NCBI RefSeq assembly: GCF_015350975.1
Contig: NZ_JADKRX010000013.1
Coordinates: forward strand, 1-36,989
Direction: 5' to 3'
Length of the DNA stretch: 36,989 nucleotides
Source of the DNA: Curtobacterium sp. VKM Ac-1395
Lineage (GTDB): Bacteria > Actinomycetota > Actinomycetes > Actinomycetales > Microbacteriaceae
Position numbers and translations under genes: made by a program. The notes under the pieces are model-generated. The model saw only the letters and a program-made list of their open reading frames with translations, had not been told where the DNA came from and searched no databases. Below are positions 1 to 8,680 of the stretch, one piece after another; the first letter of the stretch is position 1; every line of letters starts with the position of its first letter.

Positions 1-77
1 GGTGCCGACGCGCATCGGGAACGCGAACACTGCGCCGAGCCCTGTTTCACGCAGCGCACGCGATGCCATCGGCCAGT
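1..77. repeat. 77-bp terminal inverted identity (left copy)
   Basis: Bases 1-77 are the exact reverse complement of 36913-36989. Base 78 is the first mismatch (Cys-Gly-Cys context; His versus Asn codon in the GAF gene). The similarity continues with scattered mismatches to about base 370. An exact length of 77 is best explained by a k=77 de Bruijn assembly overlap at a duplicated gene. Confidence 0.9.
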
Positions 78-354
78 GCGGCGATGTTGCGGTCTGCACG
101 TTTGGCTCCAGGACCGGAACGCCGGTCAGCATCGCTTCCCAGCACGGGCCTTCGCCGAGGTCCAGCTGGATCTCATCCAGTTCCGCTGCTGCCGCGTCGC
201 TCGCACACACGGTCTCGGAGCCAAGAGGATCACCGAGTGTGGAGATCGCGACACCGGTGACGGGAAGCGCCGAAAGGAACGGACCGCACAGATCGTCACC
301 AATCCCCGCGCGCTGCAACGACGCGATCGCGCTGACGAAGCCGCTGCCGGTCAT
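1..354 (-). CDS. GAF-domain protein, 5' part (runs off left end)
   Basis: 118 codons from the ATG at 354 to the window edge; the 3' part is missing. The protein resembles the N-terminal GAF half of actinobacterial GAF/ANTAR regulators: a helical start, then TGVAISTL and the acidic DEIQLDLGEGPCWEAM block seen in these sensors. In the family a C-terminal ANTAR domain would bind RNA and antiterminate transcription, but that part lies outside, so only the GAF half is seen. An in-frame TGA sits two codons before the ATG, so this start is forced. It differs from the copy at the right end at four residues (Ser4, Ser8, Leu44, His92 here; Gly, Ala, Phe, Asn there). Confidence 0.75.
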   Translation of the reverse strand, partial: MTGSGFVSAIASLQRAGIGDDLCGPFLSALPVTGVAISTLGDPLGSETVCASDAAAAELDEIQLDLGEGPCWEAMLTGVPVLEPNVQTATSPHWPMASRALRETGLGAVFAFPMRVGT

Positions 355-476
355 GAATCAGACCACGGCCGGTGACAGCAAGCGTGGCTTTCCTTCGCAC
401 GTGGTGTCGACGACGCCTGAATACTGAGCAGGTATCGACGGGCGAAAAGTGAGCACTTCCGATACGTGTTGGAGGT

Positions 477-1175
477 GTGATCACGGTGGAGGACTGGGCC
501 GAGATCCGTCGACTGCATCGGTCGGTCGGGTTGTCGCAGGCAGTGGCCGCGCGTCTCACCATCGCTGAGCACCTCGTTCCGCGGTGGATAGTCGCCGTCG
601 CAGCGGAACACGGGGACGTCATCGACCTTGCCGTCATGAACTCTCGCAGCGTCATCGCGCGTGTGCGGGAGGACCGGTCAGATCTCGGCTTCGTGGAGAC
701 GACCGAGATCCCCGCTGACCTCCGCGGCTGCGTGGTGGCGCGGGACGAACTGGTCTTCGTTGTCGCACCCGCACATCCGCTGGCGGCGCGCGCCTCCCTG
801 TCCCTCCAGGAGGTCGCTGCCACTGCGCCCGTGGCCCGCGAGTCGGGATCAGGCACCCGCACCTCCTTCGAGCAGCTCTGCGCAGAACACGGCATCGAGG
901 CAGTCGCGGTACCGGTGAGGGTTGCACCGACCTCAGCTGGTGCCCGAGCCTCGGTCACTGCTGGCGTCGGACCTACGGTCTTGTCCACCCTCGCCGTACG
1001 GGATGACCTTGCGCTCGGCCGCTTGGTACAGGCGCACATCGCCGACGCTCGGCTGGTCCGCCCTCTCACTGCTGTCTGGCATCCGGACCGGTCACCGTCC
1101 GGTGCCGCCGCCCTCCTGCTCAACACTGCTCGATCGACCGCTGTCCGCGAGACGCTCCGCTCAGAGCTGATTGAA
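477..1175 (+). pseudogene. LysR-type regulator lacking its DNA-binding domain, fused to a transposase N-terminus
   Basis: Residues 1-20 (ITVEDWAEIRRLHRSVGLSQ) resemble the start of IS21-type IstA or related transposases. From about residue 23 the protein switches to a LysR substrate-binding domain: LTIAEHLVPRWI, then DLGFVE, VVARDELVFVVAPAHPLA, ESGSGTR and RPLTAVWHP. The roughly 90-residue winged helix that should come first is absent, so DNA binding by the usual means is lost. The domain ends near SELIED at about 1175, but the frame stays open to 2180, antisense to the exporter gene, so the native stop seems to be gone. LysR genes next to yeiH often control it (family knowledge). Whether a fusion protein is made is unknown. 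Confidence 0.65.
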
Positions 1176-2273
1176 GACCGCCTGCACGCCGAGACTCGTT
1201 GCGGCCACAAGCACCCACAGGATGATGCCGAGCAGCATCGGCCGGAACCCGGCTCGGCGCAGCGCGCTGAAGTCCGTGGAGATCCCGATTGCTGCGAGGG
1301 CGCAGGTGATGAGAAAGGTCGCCGCCGACCCGAGTGCGGGGGCCGCGGCCGCCGGAAGGAGCCCGACGGTGCGGAGGAACACGACCACAAGGAACCCGAT
1401 CAGGAACCACGGCACCAGTCGGAAGATCCAGATGCCGCCGGCGCGTCCGGCACTGTCGCCCGACGTGCTCTGCTCGCGGGTGGTGCGTCGTGCCTCCAGT
1501 CCGGCCAGCCCGACCACGATCGGGATGATCATGAGAGTGCGCACCAGCTTCACGACAACGGCGGTGTCGGTTGCCTGACGGCCGTAAACCGTCGCCGTCG
1601 CGACAACCGACGAGGTGTCGTTCACCGCGGTCCCCGCGAACACACCGAAGGCGTGCTGCGAGAGGCCGAGCGCGTGACCGACCAGGGGAAAGACGAACAC
1701 GGCGGCGATATTGCACAGGAAAATTGTCGACATCGCGTAGGCAACATCCGCGCTGACGGCACCGATCACCGGTGTGACCGCCGCGATCGCGGACGCACCA
1801 CAGATGCCGGTCCCGACGCCGATCAGGGTGCGGAGCGCGTCAGATACGCGCAGCAGACGGCCGATCCCCCACGCCGCGACGAGGCACACCACCAGCGTGG
1901 TCAGCATCACCGGCAGCGTCTGCCCGCCGATGCGCAGCACCTCCCCGATGGAAAGCTGCGCGCCGAGCAGGACGACCGCAGCCTGCAGGACCCGGCTCGA
2001 CGCGAACCGGACCCCGGACTGCAGGACACCGAGACCGCCACCCTGGCGCCGTCGGACCAGCCACCCCACAAGGGCACCGACGACGACCGCGGGGACGGGC
2101 CCCCCGACTACCGGGACGGCGCGCCCCACGAAAGTGGCGACGGTCCCAATCGCGACGGCGAGGACAAGTCCCGGCACTAACGAACGAAACTGAGCAAGGG
2201 AACGGACGGTCACCTTGCAACCTTCCCATCTCGCCTCGAGCCGGGCCAGCATCGGCTCGTTGTCGGCCGACAA
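1161..2273 (-). CDS. YeiH/UPF0324-family membrane protein (putative anion exporter)
   Basis: A 370-aa polytopic membrane protein. After a 30-residue polar N-terminus there are about nine to ten hydrophobic segments, with the family hallmarks GTGICGASAIAAVTPVIGA in the middle and GTAVNDTSSVVATA further on. The length is only slightly above the family norm. UPF0324 members are annotated as sulfate exporters on weak experimental grounds, so substrate and direction are not certain. The ATG at 2273 was chosen, but a later start (ATG at 2252 or the GTG before TVRSLAQF) is possible because the extra residues are not membrane-like. The gene is convergent with, and overlaps, the decayed LysR gene, its likely former regulator. 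Confidence 0.85.
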   Translation of the reverse strand: MSADNEPMLARLEARWEGCKVTVRSLAQFRSLVPGLVLAVAIGTVATFVGRAVPVVGGPVPAVVVGALVGWLVRRRQGGGLGVLQSGVRFASSRVLQAAVVLLGAQLSIGEVLRIGGQTLPVMLTTLVVCLVAAWGIGRLLRVSDALRTLIGVGTGICGASAIAAVTPVIGAVSADVAYAMSTIFLCNIAAVFVFPLVGHALGLSQHAFGVFAGTAVNDTSSVVATATVYGRQATDTAVVVKLVRTLMIIPIVVGLAGLEARRTTREQSTSGDSAGRAGGIWIFRLVPWFLIGFLVVVFLRTVGLLPAAAAPALGSAATFLITCALAAIGISTDFSALRRAGFRPMLLGIILWVLVAATSLGVQAVFNQL

Positions 2274-2292
2274 GCTGGTCTTGCTGCCGTGC

Positions 2293-2550
2293 TCAGAACC
2301 AGATGCTCCGGTCAGCTCTCCTGTCGGCCACGTCGACGACGATCTGACCTCGGGCGATCATCGGCAGGTGTAGGGGCTGCTGAAATACTCGCGCCGTGAT
2401 AGAAGCGACTGCCTCCCGCAGGTAGGGAAAGACGGTCATTACCGCGACCTCGTTGGCAAATAGCTGCAGGCTGCGCTGCGTGAGCACCGACGGGTCGAGC
2501 AGTGTGTACTCGCCCGCGACGCTGACGTCGACCTCACCGAGGGCGATCAC
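2293..2550 (-). CDS. SecB-like chaperone fragment (5' truncated)
   Basis: The C-terminal region reads FANEVAVMTVFPYLREAVASI, a good match to the SecB-family signature around FA..V....PYLRE, followed by the PLHLPMIARGQI element. SecB-like proteins bind unfolded exported proteins or antitoxins (family knowledge). The GTG at 2550 is only a nominal start: SecB-like sequence continues upstream in the same frame (EGQVNIVVQQRSDADSFGV) to about 2680, where a TAG stop precedes it without any ATG or GTG. The gene has therefore lost its true N-terminus, probably at a rearrangement junction, and may be inactive. Confidence 0.55.
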   Translation of the reverse strand: MIALGEVDVSVAGEYTLLDPSVLTQRSLQLFANEVAVMTVFPYLREAVASITARVFQQPLHLPMIARGQIVVDVADRRADRSIWF

Positions 2551-2724
2551 GACGCGGGCGTTGAGGCGGACACCGAAGCTGTCCGCGTCAGAACGCTGCT
2601 GGACGACGATGTTGACCTGCCCCTCTTTAGGAGCATCCTCGGCGGGCAGTCCCAGTTGACTTCCCTTGGAAGACGGCTATGGTCAGAGGTTCATCCGCCA
2701 GCCAAATAGGGGAAGCGAGTTCTG

Positions 2725-2859
2725 ATGCCCGGTAAGTCACCAACCACACGTGGAGCGACAAAGGTCGCTCAGCTGTCGATCAAGGAAAAGCGAGCGGCCA
2801 AGCGCGAAAAGCGCGAACCCGACGTCTTCCTCAAGCCGCGCAAGGGAGCGAGCCGCTGA
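2725..2859 (+). CDS. Small lysine/arginine-rich protein (44 aa)
   Basis: A 44-residue basic protein starting MPGKSPTTRGATKVAQLSIK and ending KPRKGASR, preceded by a GGGGAAGCGAG ribosome-binding site. The middle is a run of Lys, Arg, Ala and Glu likely to form a charged helix. I do not recognise a family. It lies 77 bp before the DUF488 gene on the same strand, so the two may be co-transcribed. Nucleic-acid binding is possible from the charge but is only a guess. Confidence 0.5.
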   Translation: MPGKSPTTRGATKVAQLSIKEKRAAKREKREPDVFLKPRKGASR

Positions 2860-2936
2860 TCGGCTGACCGGGGGACCCCTTGGGTGCGAGGAGTTCCCCG
2901 GTCGCAACCGACCGCTCGCAACCGTTCAGGAGCAGG

Positions 2937-3485
2937 ATGCAACCCTCGACAGTGTTCACCATCGGTCACTCCACACACCCGATCGAGGAGTTCATAGCGC
3001 TGCTCGAAAACAACGGCGTGCAACAACTCATCGATGTGCGGACGGTTCCCGGCTCCCGACATAACCCCCAATTCGGCGCGCAGGCGCTTGAGGAAAGCCT
3101 GACGGACGCAGGCCTGCACTATGCGCGGATGGAAGAACTCGGCGGTCTCCGCCACACCCCAGTGAATGTGGAGAGCATCAACGGCGCCTGGCGCAACAAA
3201 AGCTTCCGAAGCTACGCCGACTACATGCAAACCGAGCCCTTCGCGCGTGGAATAGACCGTCTGATCGATCGAGCAAAAGAGAAGACTGTGGCGATCATGT
3301 GCGCGGAAGCGGTCCCGTGGCGCTGCCACCGGTCTCTCATCGCGGATGCGCTGCTCGTTCGCCACATTTCTGTGAAGGACATCATGAGCGCCACCTCCAC
3401 CAAACCCCACACACTCACGTCGTTCGCGTCGGTGGACGGGCAGCGGGTCTGGTACCCGCCCACTAACCTGGAAGGGCAACCGTAG
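2937..3485 (+). CDS. DUF488 domain protein
   Basis: 182 aa, full length for the family. It opens with FTIGHSTH, followed by IDVRTVPGSRHNPQF, then AIMCAEAVPWRCHRSLIADAL near residue 120. These are the DUF488 signatures: the Gly-His-Ser/Thr start, the DVR segment, and the Cys-Ala-Glu...Cys-His-Arg block. The biochemical role is not established for most members. The ATG at 2937 is preceded by CAGGAG with good spacing, so an upstream GTG-type extension is not needed. The region immediately downstream is transposon debris. Confidence 0.85.
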   Translation: MQPSTVFTIGHSTHPIEEFIALLENNGVQQLIDVRTVPGSRHNPQFGAQALEESLTDAGLHYARMEELGGLRHTPVNVESINGAWRNKSFRSYADYMQTEPFARGIDRLIDRAKEKTVAIMCAEAVPWRCHRSLIADALLVRHISVKDIMSATSTKPHTLTSFASVDGQRVWYPPTNLEGQP

Positions 3486-3519
3486 GCATAGCGAGCCTCT
3501 CGCCGATGTGACCGAGTTG

Positions 3520-4083
3520 TCATTCCGAGAATGGATGTCGTCCACCATGGGCACCATCGGCACCTCGAATGACGATGTCGAGCATGGTGTGGTCCGCTTG
3601 CCAAACGTGGTTTGGACGGTTCGCCCGGCGCCGAAGTACCAGCTCGTGCTTGTCGCGGTACGAAGTCGGCCCGTCGAGGGCGAGCGTGATCATCGCGGGG
3701 TCGAGGCCTTGGATGATTCGTCGCACCGTTGAGTACGACGGGGCGGTCGTTCCCTCGTTGGCTGCACGTTCCGCCACGAGCCGATGCAGGGTCGCGACGG
3801 ATGGTCGCGGCCGCGAGAGCGCTAACCCCTCGATGAGTCGAATCAGCTCGGGAGGCGTGTGCCGTTGTCCGCTGTCAGAGCGACGGGAGGTGTCGAGTCC
3901 GGCTGCTCCGGCTTTCCGGTAGCGAGCCAGCCAACCCGCAAGGGTCCGCAAAGGGACACCGCTCTCCCGCGCGAGGGCAGTTAGCGAGATCTGGTCCTCG
4001 ACATGTAGTCGAAGGATCCGCCACCGCGCTTCCGCGTCCACGCTGAGCCTGTCACATCGGCGACGTCGCTCCCGCGGCGTCAC
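3520..4083 (-). pseudogene. DDE transposase (Mu/TniA-like), 3' truncated
   Basis: From a GTG at 4083 the frame encodes a helix-turn-helix region (ALARESGVPLRTLAGWLARY), a second DNA-binding segment, and the beginning of an integrase core at NHVWQADHTMLDI, which carries the first catalytic Asp. The match is lost soon after, so the second Asp and the Glu, plus the C-terminal Mu-type domain, are missing. The reading frame merely drifts to a stop at 3520. The upstream resolvase overlaps its start by about 30 bp, an arrangement seen in transposons with a resolvase-transposase operon. It cannot be an active transposase. Confidence 0.65.
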
Positions 4084-4489
4084 CCTGCAGGTGCCGGTAG
4101 ATCGTGGGGTGGGAAACACCGAACGTGTCGGCAATCTCCTGGACGGTGTGCCCGCCGCCGTCGTACATCGCGCGGGCCTGCCGGATCTTGTTCGCGGTCA
4201 TCTTGAACTTCGGGCCGCCCGAGCGTCCACGGGCGCGGGCGGCGGCGAGGCCGTCGTGGGTGCGCTCCACGATGAGGTCGTGCTCGAACTCCGCGATCGC
4301 GGCGAGCATGTGGAAAAACAACCGTCCGCCGGGTGTGGTGGTGTCGATGCCCTGCGAAAGCGCGCGGAGCCCGACGCCGCGGTCGTGGAGCTCGTCGGCG
4401 ATCTGCTTCAGGTTTTTCACCGATCGGCCCAGCCGGTCGAGCTTGGTTACCGTCGCTCCACACCATCCATGGGCGCGGGCTTCAAGCAT
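4052..4489 (-). pseudogene. Serine recombinase (resolvase/invertase family), N-terminus missing
   Basis: The recognisable part starts at VTKLDRLGRSVKNL (about 4450) and continues through QGIDTTTPGGRLFFHMLAAI and EFEHDLIVERT, then the C-terminal helix-turn-helix (HTVQEIADTFGVSHPTIYRHL). The first ~60 residues of the catalytic domain, including the nucleophilic Ser of the YARVS-type start, are absent and replaced by DNA read antisense to a LysR fragment. The break lies at about 4455-4508. The protein could still bind DNA but not cut it. It pairs with the truncated transposase downstream as the remains of one transposon. Confidence 0.7.
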
Positions 4490-4508
4490 CACCCCGAATG
4501 ACCTCGCG

Positions 4509-4832
4509 TCGACTCCGTTGTTGCTCCGTGAGGAAGGGTCCGGTACCCGCGCCACGGTCGAGGCCTGGCTCGACGAGGCTGGACTCCGCCTGGTCGCTCC
4601 AGCGGCGGTACTGGAGACGACGGGCATCATCCGCGCCAACGCTCGAGCGGGCATCGCGCCGGCGGTGATGAGTCTCCGCACCGTCGGCAGCGACCTCGCC
4701 CACGGTGCCCTCGTCCGGGTGCCGCTACTCGGCCCGCCACTGATCCGGCCGCTGCGCGCAATCTGGTCGGGTCACGCGGTGCCTGCCGTAGCGGCGTTCA
4801 TGGAGATCGCCCACCGCGCAGCCCACCGGTGA
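4509..4832 (+). pseudogene. LysR regulator C-terminal fragment
   Basis: In frame, about 107 residues match the second half of a LysR substrate-binding domain: LREEGSGTRATVEAWLDEAG, then ARAGIAPAVMSLRTVG and LIRPLRAIWSGH, ending in a normal stop. The upstream part of this frame is antisense to the resolvase and is not LysR-like. The gene was cut by the transposon whose resolvase remnant abuts it at about 4500. It is a different LysR from the fragment at 477-1175. Confidence 0.65.
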
Positions 4833-4863
4833 TCAGAACTTCCGCGATGGTGGCGGTGGTCTG

Positions 4864-5145
4864 CTACCAGTTTCCAACGTGAGTCAGGAGCGGCACGAGC
4901 AGTCCGAGGACCCATGCCAGCACGACCGCGACGAAGATGCCGGCGGTCCAGCGTCTCGAGCGTCGAGCACGGCGCGTTGGTACTTCGCCCCAGAGCTGCG
5001 TTCGCACGATGAGGTGGTTCGCATCGCCCACCATGCGGCGCACCTGCGGGTCGTTTGTCTCCGGAGTTCCGGCTCGTGCGTGTGCAGCGATTGCGACCGC
5101 TTCATCCAAGGTCAGTTCGGTCTGCGCTCTGACGGTGACTCGCAT
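4864..5145 (-). CDS. Small tail-anchored membrane protein downstream of ctaD
   Basis: 93 aa: an N-terminal soluble part with alanine-rich helices, an Arg-rich stretch (RRARRSRRW), then one hydrophobic segment (AGIFVAVVLAWVLGLLVPLL) just before the C-terminus. I do not recognise a named family. Its ATG is only four bases after the ctaD stop and the GAGGTG at the end of ctaD serves as its ribosome-binding site, so it is translationally linked to ctaD. By position it could be an accessory or assembly factor for the oxidase, but no sequence feature proves that. Confidence 0.7.
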   Translation of the reverse strand: MRVTVRAQTELTLDEAVAIAAHARAGTPETNDPQVRRMVGDANHLIVRTQLWGEVPTRRARRSRRWTAGIFVAVVLAWVLGLLVPLLTHVGNW

Positions 5146-5149
5146 GGGG

Positions 5150-6883
5150 CTATTTCACCTCGCCCTTCGCGGCGTCGTAGGTCGGGGCGTCGGGGGCGTC
5201 CTTCGCTGGACCGACACCGATCGGCACACCGGCCTCGGGGTGGTTCAGGTCGAAGGCCGGGGACTCGGAACGGATCCGCGGGATCGAGGTGAAGTTGTGG
5301 CGCGGCGGCGGGCAGCTGGTGGCCCACTCGAGCGAGCGGCCGTAGCCCCACGGGTCGTTGACTGCCACCTTCGGAGCGTTCCGGGCGGTGACGTAGATGT
5401 TGAAGATGAACGGCAGGAACGAGATCGCGAGGATCATCGAGCCGATCGTCGACAGCTGGTTCATCCAGGTGAAGCCGTCGTTCGGCAGGTAGGTCGCGTA
5501 GCGACGCGGCATGCCGATGACGCCCAGCCAGTGCTGGATGAGGAACGTCGTGTGGAAGCCGATGAACAGTAGCCAGAAGTGGATCTTGCCGAGGCGCTCG
5601 TTGAGCATCTTGCCGGTGAACTTCGGCCACCAGAAGTAGAAGCCGGAGAACATCGCGAAGACGACGGTGCCGAACACCACGTAGTGGAAGTGCGCGACGA
5701 CGAAGTACGAGTCGGACACGTGGAAGTCGAGCGGCGGCGACGCCAGGATGACACCGGTGAGACCACCGAACGTGAAGGTGATGAGGAAGCCGACGGCCCA
5801 GAGGAGCGGGGTCTCGAAGGTGACCGAACCGCGCCACATCGTGCCGACCCAGTTGAAGATCTTCACGCCGGTCGGGACCGCGATGAGCATCGACATGAGG
5901 GAGAACCACGGCAGCAGCACCGAACCGGTGACGTACATGTGGTGCGCCCACACCGTGACCGAGAGGGCCGCGATGGAGATGGTCGCGTAGACGATGGTCT
6001 TGTAGCCGAAGATCGGCTTGCGGCTGAAGACCGGGAAGACCTCGGAGACGATGCCGAAGAACGGCAGCGCGATGATGTAGACCTCGGGGTGCCCGAAGAA
6101 CCAGAACATGTGCTGCCAGAGCAGCGCTCCGCCGTTGGCCGGGTTGAACACCTGGGCGTCGAACACCCGGTCGAGACCGAGGCCGAAGAGCGCGGCGGCG
6201 AGGACCGGGAAGGCCATCAGCACGACGAGCGACGTCACGAGGGTGTTCCACGTGAAGATCGACATGCGGAACATCGTCATGCCGGGAGCGCGCATCGTGA
6301 TGATCGTCGTGATGAAGTTCACCGCGCCGAGGATCGTCGAGAAGCCCGTCAGGCCGAGCCCGAAGACCCAGAGTGTGCCGCCGAGCCCTGGTGTGAACGT
6401 CGTGTCACTCAGTGGTGCGTAGGCGAACCAGCCGAACGACGCGGCGCCCTGCGGGGTGAGGAAGCCACCGACGGCGATGAGGCCACCGAAGAAGTAGAGC
6501 CAGAACGCGAAGCCGTTGAGTCGCGGGAAGGCGACGTCAGGGGCCCCGATCTGCAGCGGCATGATCGCGTTCGCGAAGCCCGAGAACAGCGGCGTCGCGA
6601 AGAGCAGCAGCATGATCGTGCCGTGCATCGTGAAGAGCTGGTTGTACTGCTCCTTCGTCGCGACGAGCTGCAGCCCGGGCTCGAAGAGCTGCGCGCGGAT
6701 GACGAGTGCCATCACGCCGGCGAGCAGGAAGTACAGGAACGACGTGATCAGGTACATGTACCCGATGGTCTTGTGGTCGGTGGATGTGATCCACCGCACG
6801 ACGAGGTTCCCCTTCCGACCCGCCGAAGGTCGGTCAGCGCTCGGTCCGGCGACCTGCCTCGGTCGCGGCTGTGTCGCGGTCAT
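5150..6883 (-). CDS. ctaD: Cytochrome c oxidase subunit I
   Basis: 577 aa, full length, with about 12 membrane helices. It would hold heme a, heme a3 and CuB in the plasma membrane aa3 oxidase and reduce oxygen while pumping protons. Key residues are all present: the heme a His in TMHGTIM, the D-channel [11 protein letters not shown], the Glu and cross-linked His-Tyr pair in [17 protein letters not shown], the CuB pair in AHHMYVTG, the K-channel Lys in PTGVKIFNW, and the a3/a ligands in AHFHYVV. Subunits II and III are not in the window, so this copy must borrow partners encoded elsewhere. It is divergent from an OhrR-like regulator and ctaB, an order that suggests a mobile alternative-oxidase module. 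Confidence 0.95.
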   Translation of the reverse strand: MTATQPRPRQVAGPSADRPSAGRKGNLVVRWITSTDHKTIGYMYLITSFLYFLLAGVMALVIRAQLFEPGLQLVATKEQYNQLFTMHGTIMLLLFATPLFSGFANAIMPLQIGAPDVAFPRLNGFAFWLYFFGGLIAVGGFLTPQGAASFGWFAYAPLSDTTFTPGLGGTLWVFGLGLTGFSTILGAVNFITTIITMRAPGMTMFRMSIFTWNTLVTSLVVLMAFPVLAAALFGLGLDRVFDAQVFNPANGGALLWQHMFWFFGHPEVYIIALPFFGIVSEVFPVFSRKPIFGYKTIVYATISIAALSVTVWAHHMYVTGSVLLPWFSLMSMLIAVPTGVKIFNWVGTMWRGSVTFETPLLWAVGFLITFTFGGLTGVILASPPLDFHVSDSYFVVAHFHYVVFGTVVFAMFSGFYFWWPKFTGKMLNERLGKIHFWLLFIGFHTTFLIQHWLGVIGMPRRYATYLPNDGFTWMNQLSTIGSMILAISFLPFIFNIYVTARNAPKVAVNDPWGYGRSLEWATSCPPPRHNFTSIPRIRSESPAFDLNHPEAGVPIGVGPAKDAPDAPTYDAAKGEVK

Positions 6884-6990
6884 CGCGCCTACCCCTCGTT
6901 ACTTGGTGCACAAACCCTTTGCCTGATGATAGTATGCACACAGGGCGGTGTCACGCTGCCGCGGCAGATGGGGACGGTAGATTCACCCGC
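6884..6990. promoter_or_regulatory. Divergent promoter/operator region between ctaD and ohrR
   Basis: A 107-bp gap between two divergent genes. It is AT-richer than its surroundings around GATGATAGTATGCACAC (6927-6943) and contains TGCACAAAC and TGCACACAG as a near direct repeat. MarR/OhrR proteins usually bind in such gaps, so this is the likely operator. No perfect palindrome and no convincing -35/-10 pair could be fixed by eye. Confidence 0.4.
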
Positions 6991-7503
6991 ATGGCAGGTA
7001 CCTCGCTCGCGCTGGATGACCAGGTGTGTTTCGCGCTTGCGATCGCATCCCGGCGGGTGATCGGCAGCTACCGCGAGCTCCTCGCTCCCATGCGTTTGAC
7101 ACATCCGCAGTACCTCGTGATGCTGGCGCTGTGGGAGCAGGAACCACGCGGCATGCAAGAACTTGGCTCTGTGCTGGCGCTGGATCCCGGGACGCTGAGC
7201 CCGTTGCTAAAGCGACTCGAGGCGTTGGGGTATCTCTCCCGCAGTCGGCGGACCGGAGACGAACGGTACATCGACGTGGCGTTGACGGATGACGGGCGTG
7301 CGCTGCGTCAGCAGGCTGAGGTGATCCCGGCGACGCTCGTGGAGCGACTTGGTGTTCCGCTGGCAGAGCTCGAGGCGCTCAGGGACTCCCTGCAGCACCT
7401 CATCGGGGCGATCGATGCCAACGACGCCGCTCCCCGCACGACACCGAAGCTGACTGACACCGACGGACGCTTCATTACACGTCCGTCAGGAACCAACCCA
7501 TGA
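6991..7503 (+). CDS. OhrR-like MarR-family thiol peroxide sensor
   Basis: 170 aa. The match to OhrR is specific: [13 protein letters not shown] places a reactive Cys at residue 13, followed by [15 protein letters not shown], then the recognition helix [17 protein letters not shown] and a wing with DERYIDV. In the family this Cys is oxidised by organic hydroperoxides or hypochlorite, releasing DNA. The stop overlaps the ctaB start (ATGA), so ohrR and ctaB form an operon, divergent from ctaD. Regulation of an oxidase by an OhrR-type sensor would be unusual; the usual partner ohr is absent. The C-terminal ~30 residues are a polar extension. The ATG at 6991 was chosen because the conserved N-terminal helix begins right after it. 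Confidence 0.85.
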   Translation: MAGTSLALDDQVCFALAIASRRVIGSYRELLAPMRLTHPQYLVMLALWEQEPRGMQELGSVLALDPGTLSPLLKRLEALGYLSRSRRTGDERYIDVALTDDGRALRQQAEVIPATLVERLGVPLAELEALRDSLQHLIGAIDANDAAPRTTPKLTDTDGRFITRPSGTNP

Positions 7504-8441
7504 CCATCGAAGCCAACGCACACACTGCGCACCGACGTCCGACCCTCTCCCGCAAGGTGCGGGCGTACGTCTCGCTGACGAAGCCGCGGGTCATGGAGCT
7601 CCTGCTGGTCACCACGGCTCCGACGATGTTCCTCGCCGCCCGCGGCGTGCCGGACCTGTGGCTCGTGTTCTGGACGATGCTCGGTGGCGCGATGTCGGCG
7701 GGGGCCGCGTCAGCGTTCAACTGCTACATCGACCGCGACATCGACCGCCTGATGAAGCGCACGAGCACCCGGCCGCTCGTGACCGGCGAGCTCTCCGACC
7801 GCGAGGCCCTGGTGTTCTCGTGGACGCTCGCGGTGCTCTCGACCGCGGTCCTCGGCTTCCTGGTGAACTGGCTGTCCGCTGCGCTCAGCGTCGTCGCGAT
7901 CCTCATCTAGGTGTGCGTCTACACGCTCTGGCTCAAGCGCCGCACTCCGCAGAACATCGTGTGGGGCGGGTCGGCCGGCGCGATGCCGGTCCTCATCGGC
8001 TGGGCGGGCGTGACAGGGTCGCTGGCGTGGGCGCCAGTCATCCTCTTCATGGTGATCTTCCTCTGGACGCCGCCGCACTACTGGCCGCTCTCGATGAAGT
8101 ACCGCGACGACTACGACGCCGCCGAGGTCCCGATGCTCGCGGTGGTCCGCGGGCGCACGGTCGTCGGCCTGCAGGTGGTCCTGTACGCGTGGGCGACGCT
8201 GGTCTGCTCGCTGCTGCTCATCCCGGTGGCGCACATGGGGCCGCTGTACACGGTGGTCGCGCTAGCCGGGGGCGTCTGGTTCGTCGTCGAGTCGCACCGG
8301 CTGTACTCGCGGGCGATCCGGCACGTGGAGCAGGTTCAGCCGATGCGCGTGTTCCACAGCTCGATCACGTACCTGACGCTGCTGTTCATCGCGGTGGGCA
8401 TCGACCCGCTGCTGCCGCAGGTCTTCACCCTTTCGCTGTAG
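7500..8441 (+). pseudogene. ctaB: Protoheme IX farnesyltransferase (heme O synthase), split by TAG codon
   Basis: The gene encodes a UbiA-family membrane prenyltransferase that makes heme O for the oxidase. The first active-site motif is intact ([12 protein letters not shown] with Asn-x3-Asp-x3-Asp), as are [16 protein letters not shown] and [14 protein letters not shown]. An in-frame TAG at 7908-7910 replaces what is normally Tyr in the helix just before YTLWLKRRT, a TAC-to-TAG change. The next codon is GTG, so the second half (7911-8441, 176 aa) could be made by reinitiation, giving a two-piece enzyme. It could otherwise be a pseudogene, a sequencing error, or suppressed. No frameshift occurs anywhere else. 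Confidence 0.85.
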
Positions 8442-8680
8442 GAAGCGACTCTCCGAAGGCTGCTCCCCTCGGCGGGTGTGTTGCAGTGCCGTCACCGCCG
8501 AGGGTTCCCGGCTACTCGATTGCAGCCTGGGTTCGCTGCCGCCGGTGATCCCCGCGCGGTGTTGGTCATCGTCAGACCGGCCTTAGCTACCAGCCGGCAG
8601 TGTTCGGTTCGTCCGCTGAGCTCACGGAAGGGACTGACCGCGCCCGCGTGATTCGCTAGTTTCAACCGAGGGAGGCGGAG

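Noticed and set aside
1176..2180. Continuation of the LysR-like frame for 335 codons
   Set aside because: It is antisense to the well-supported yeiH-type gene and its composition is typical of a shadow frame in high-GC DNA.
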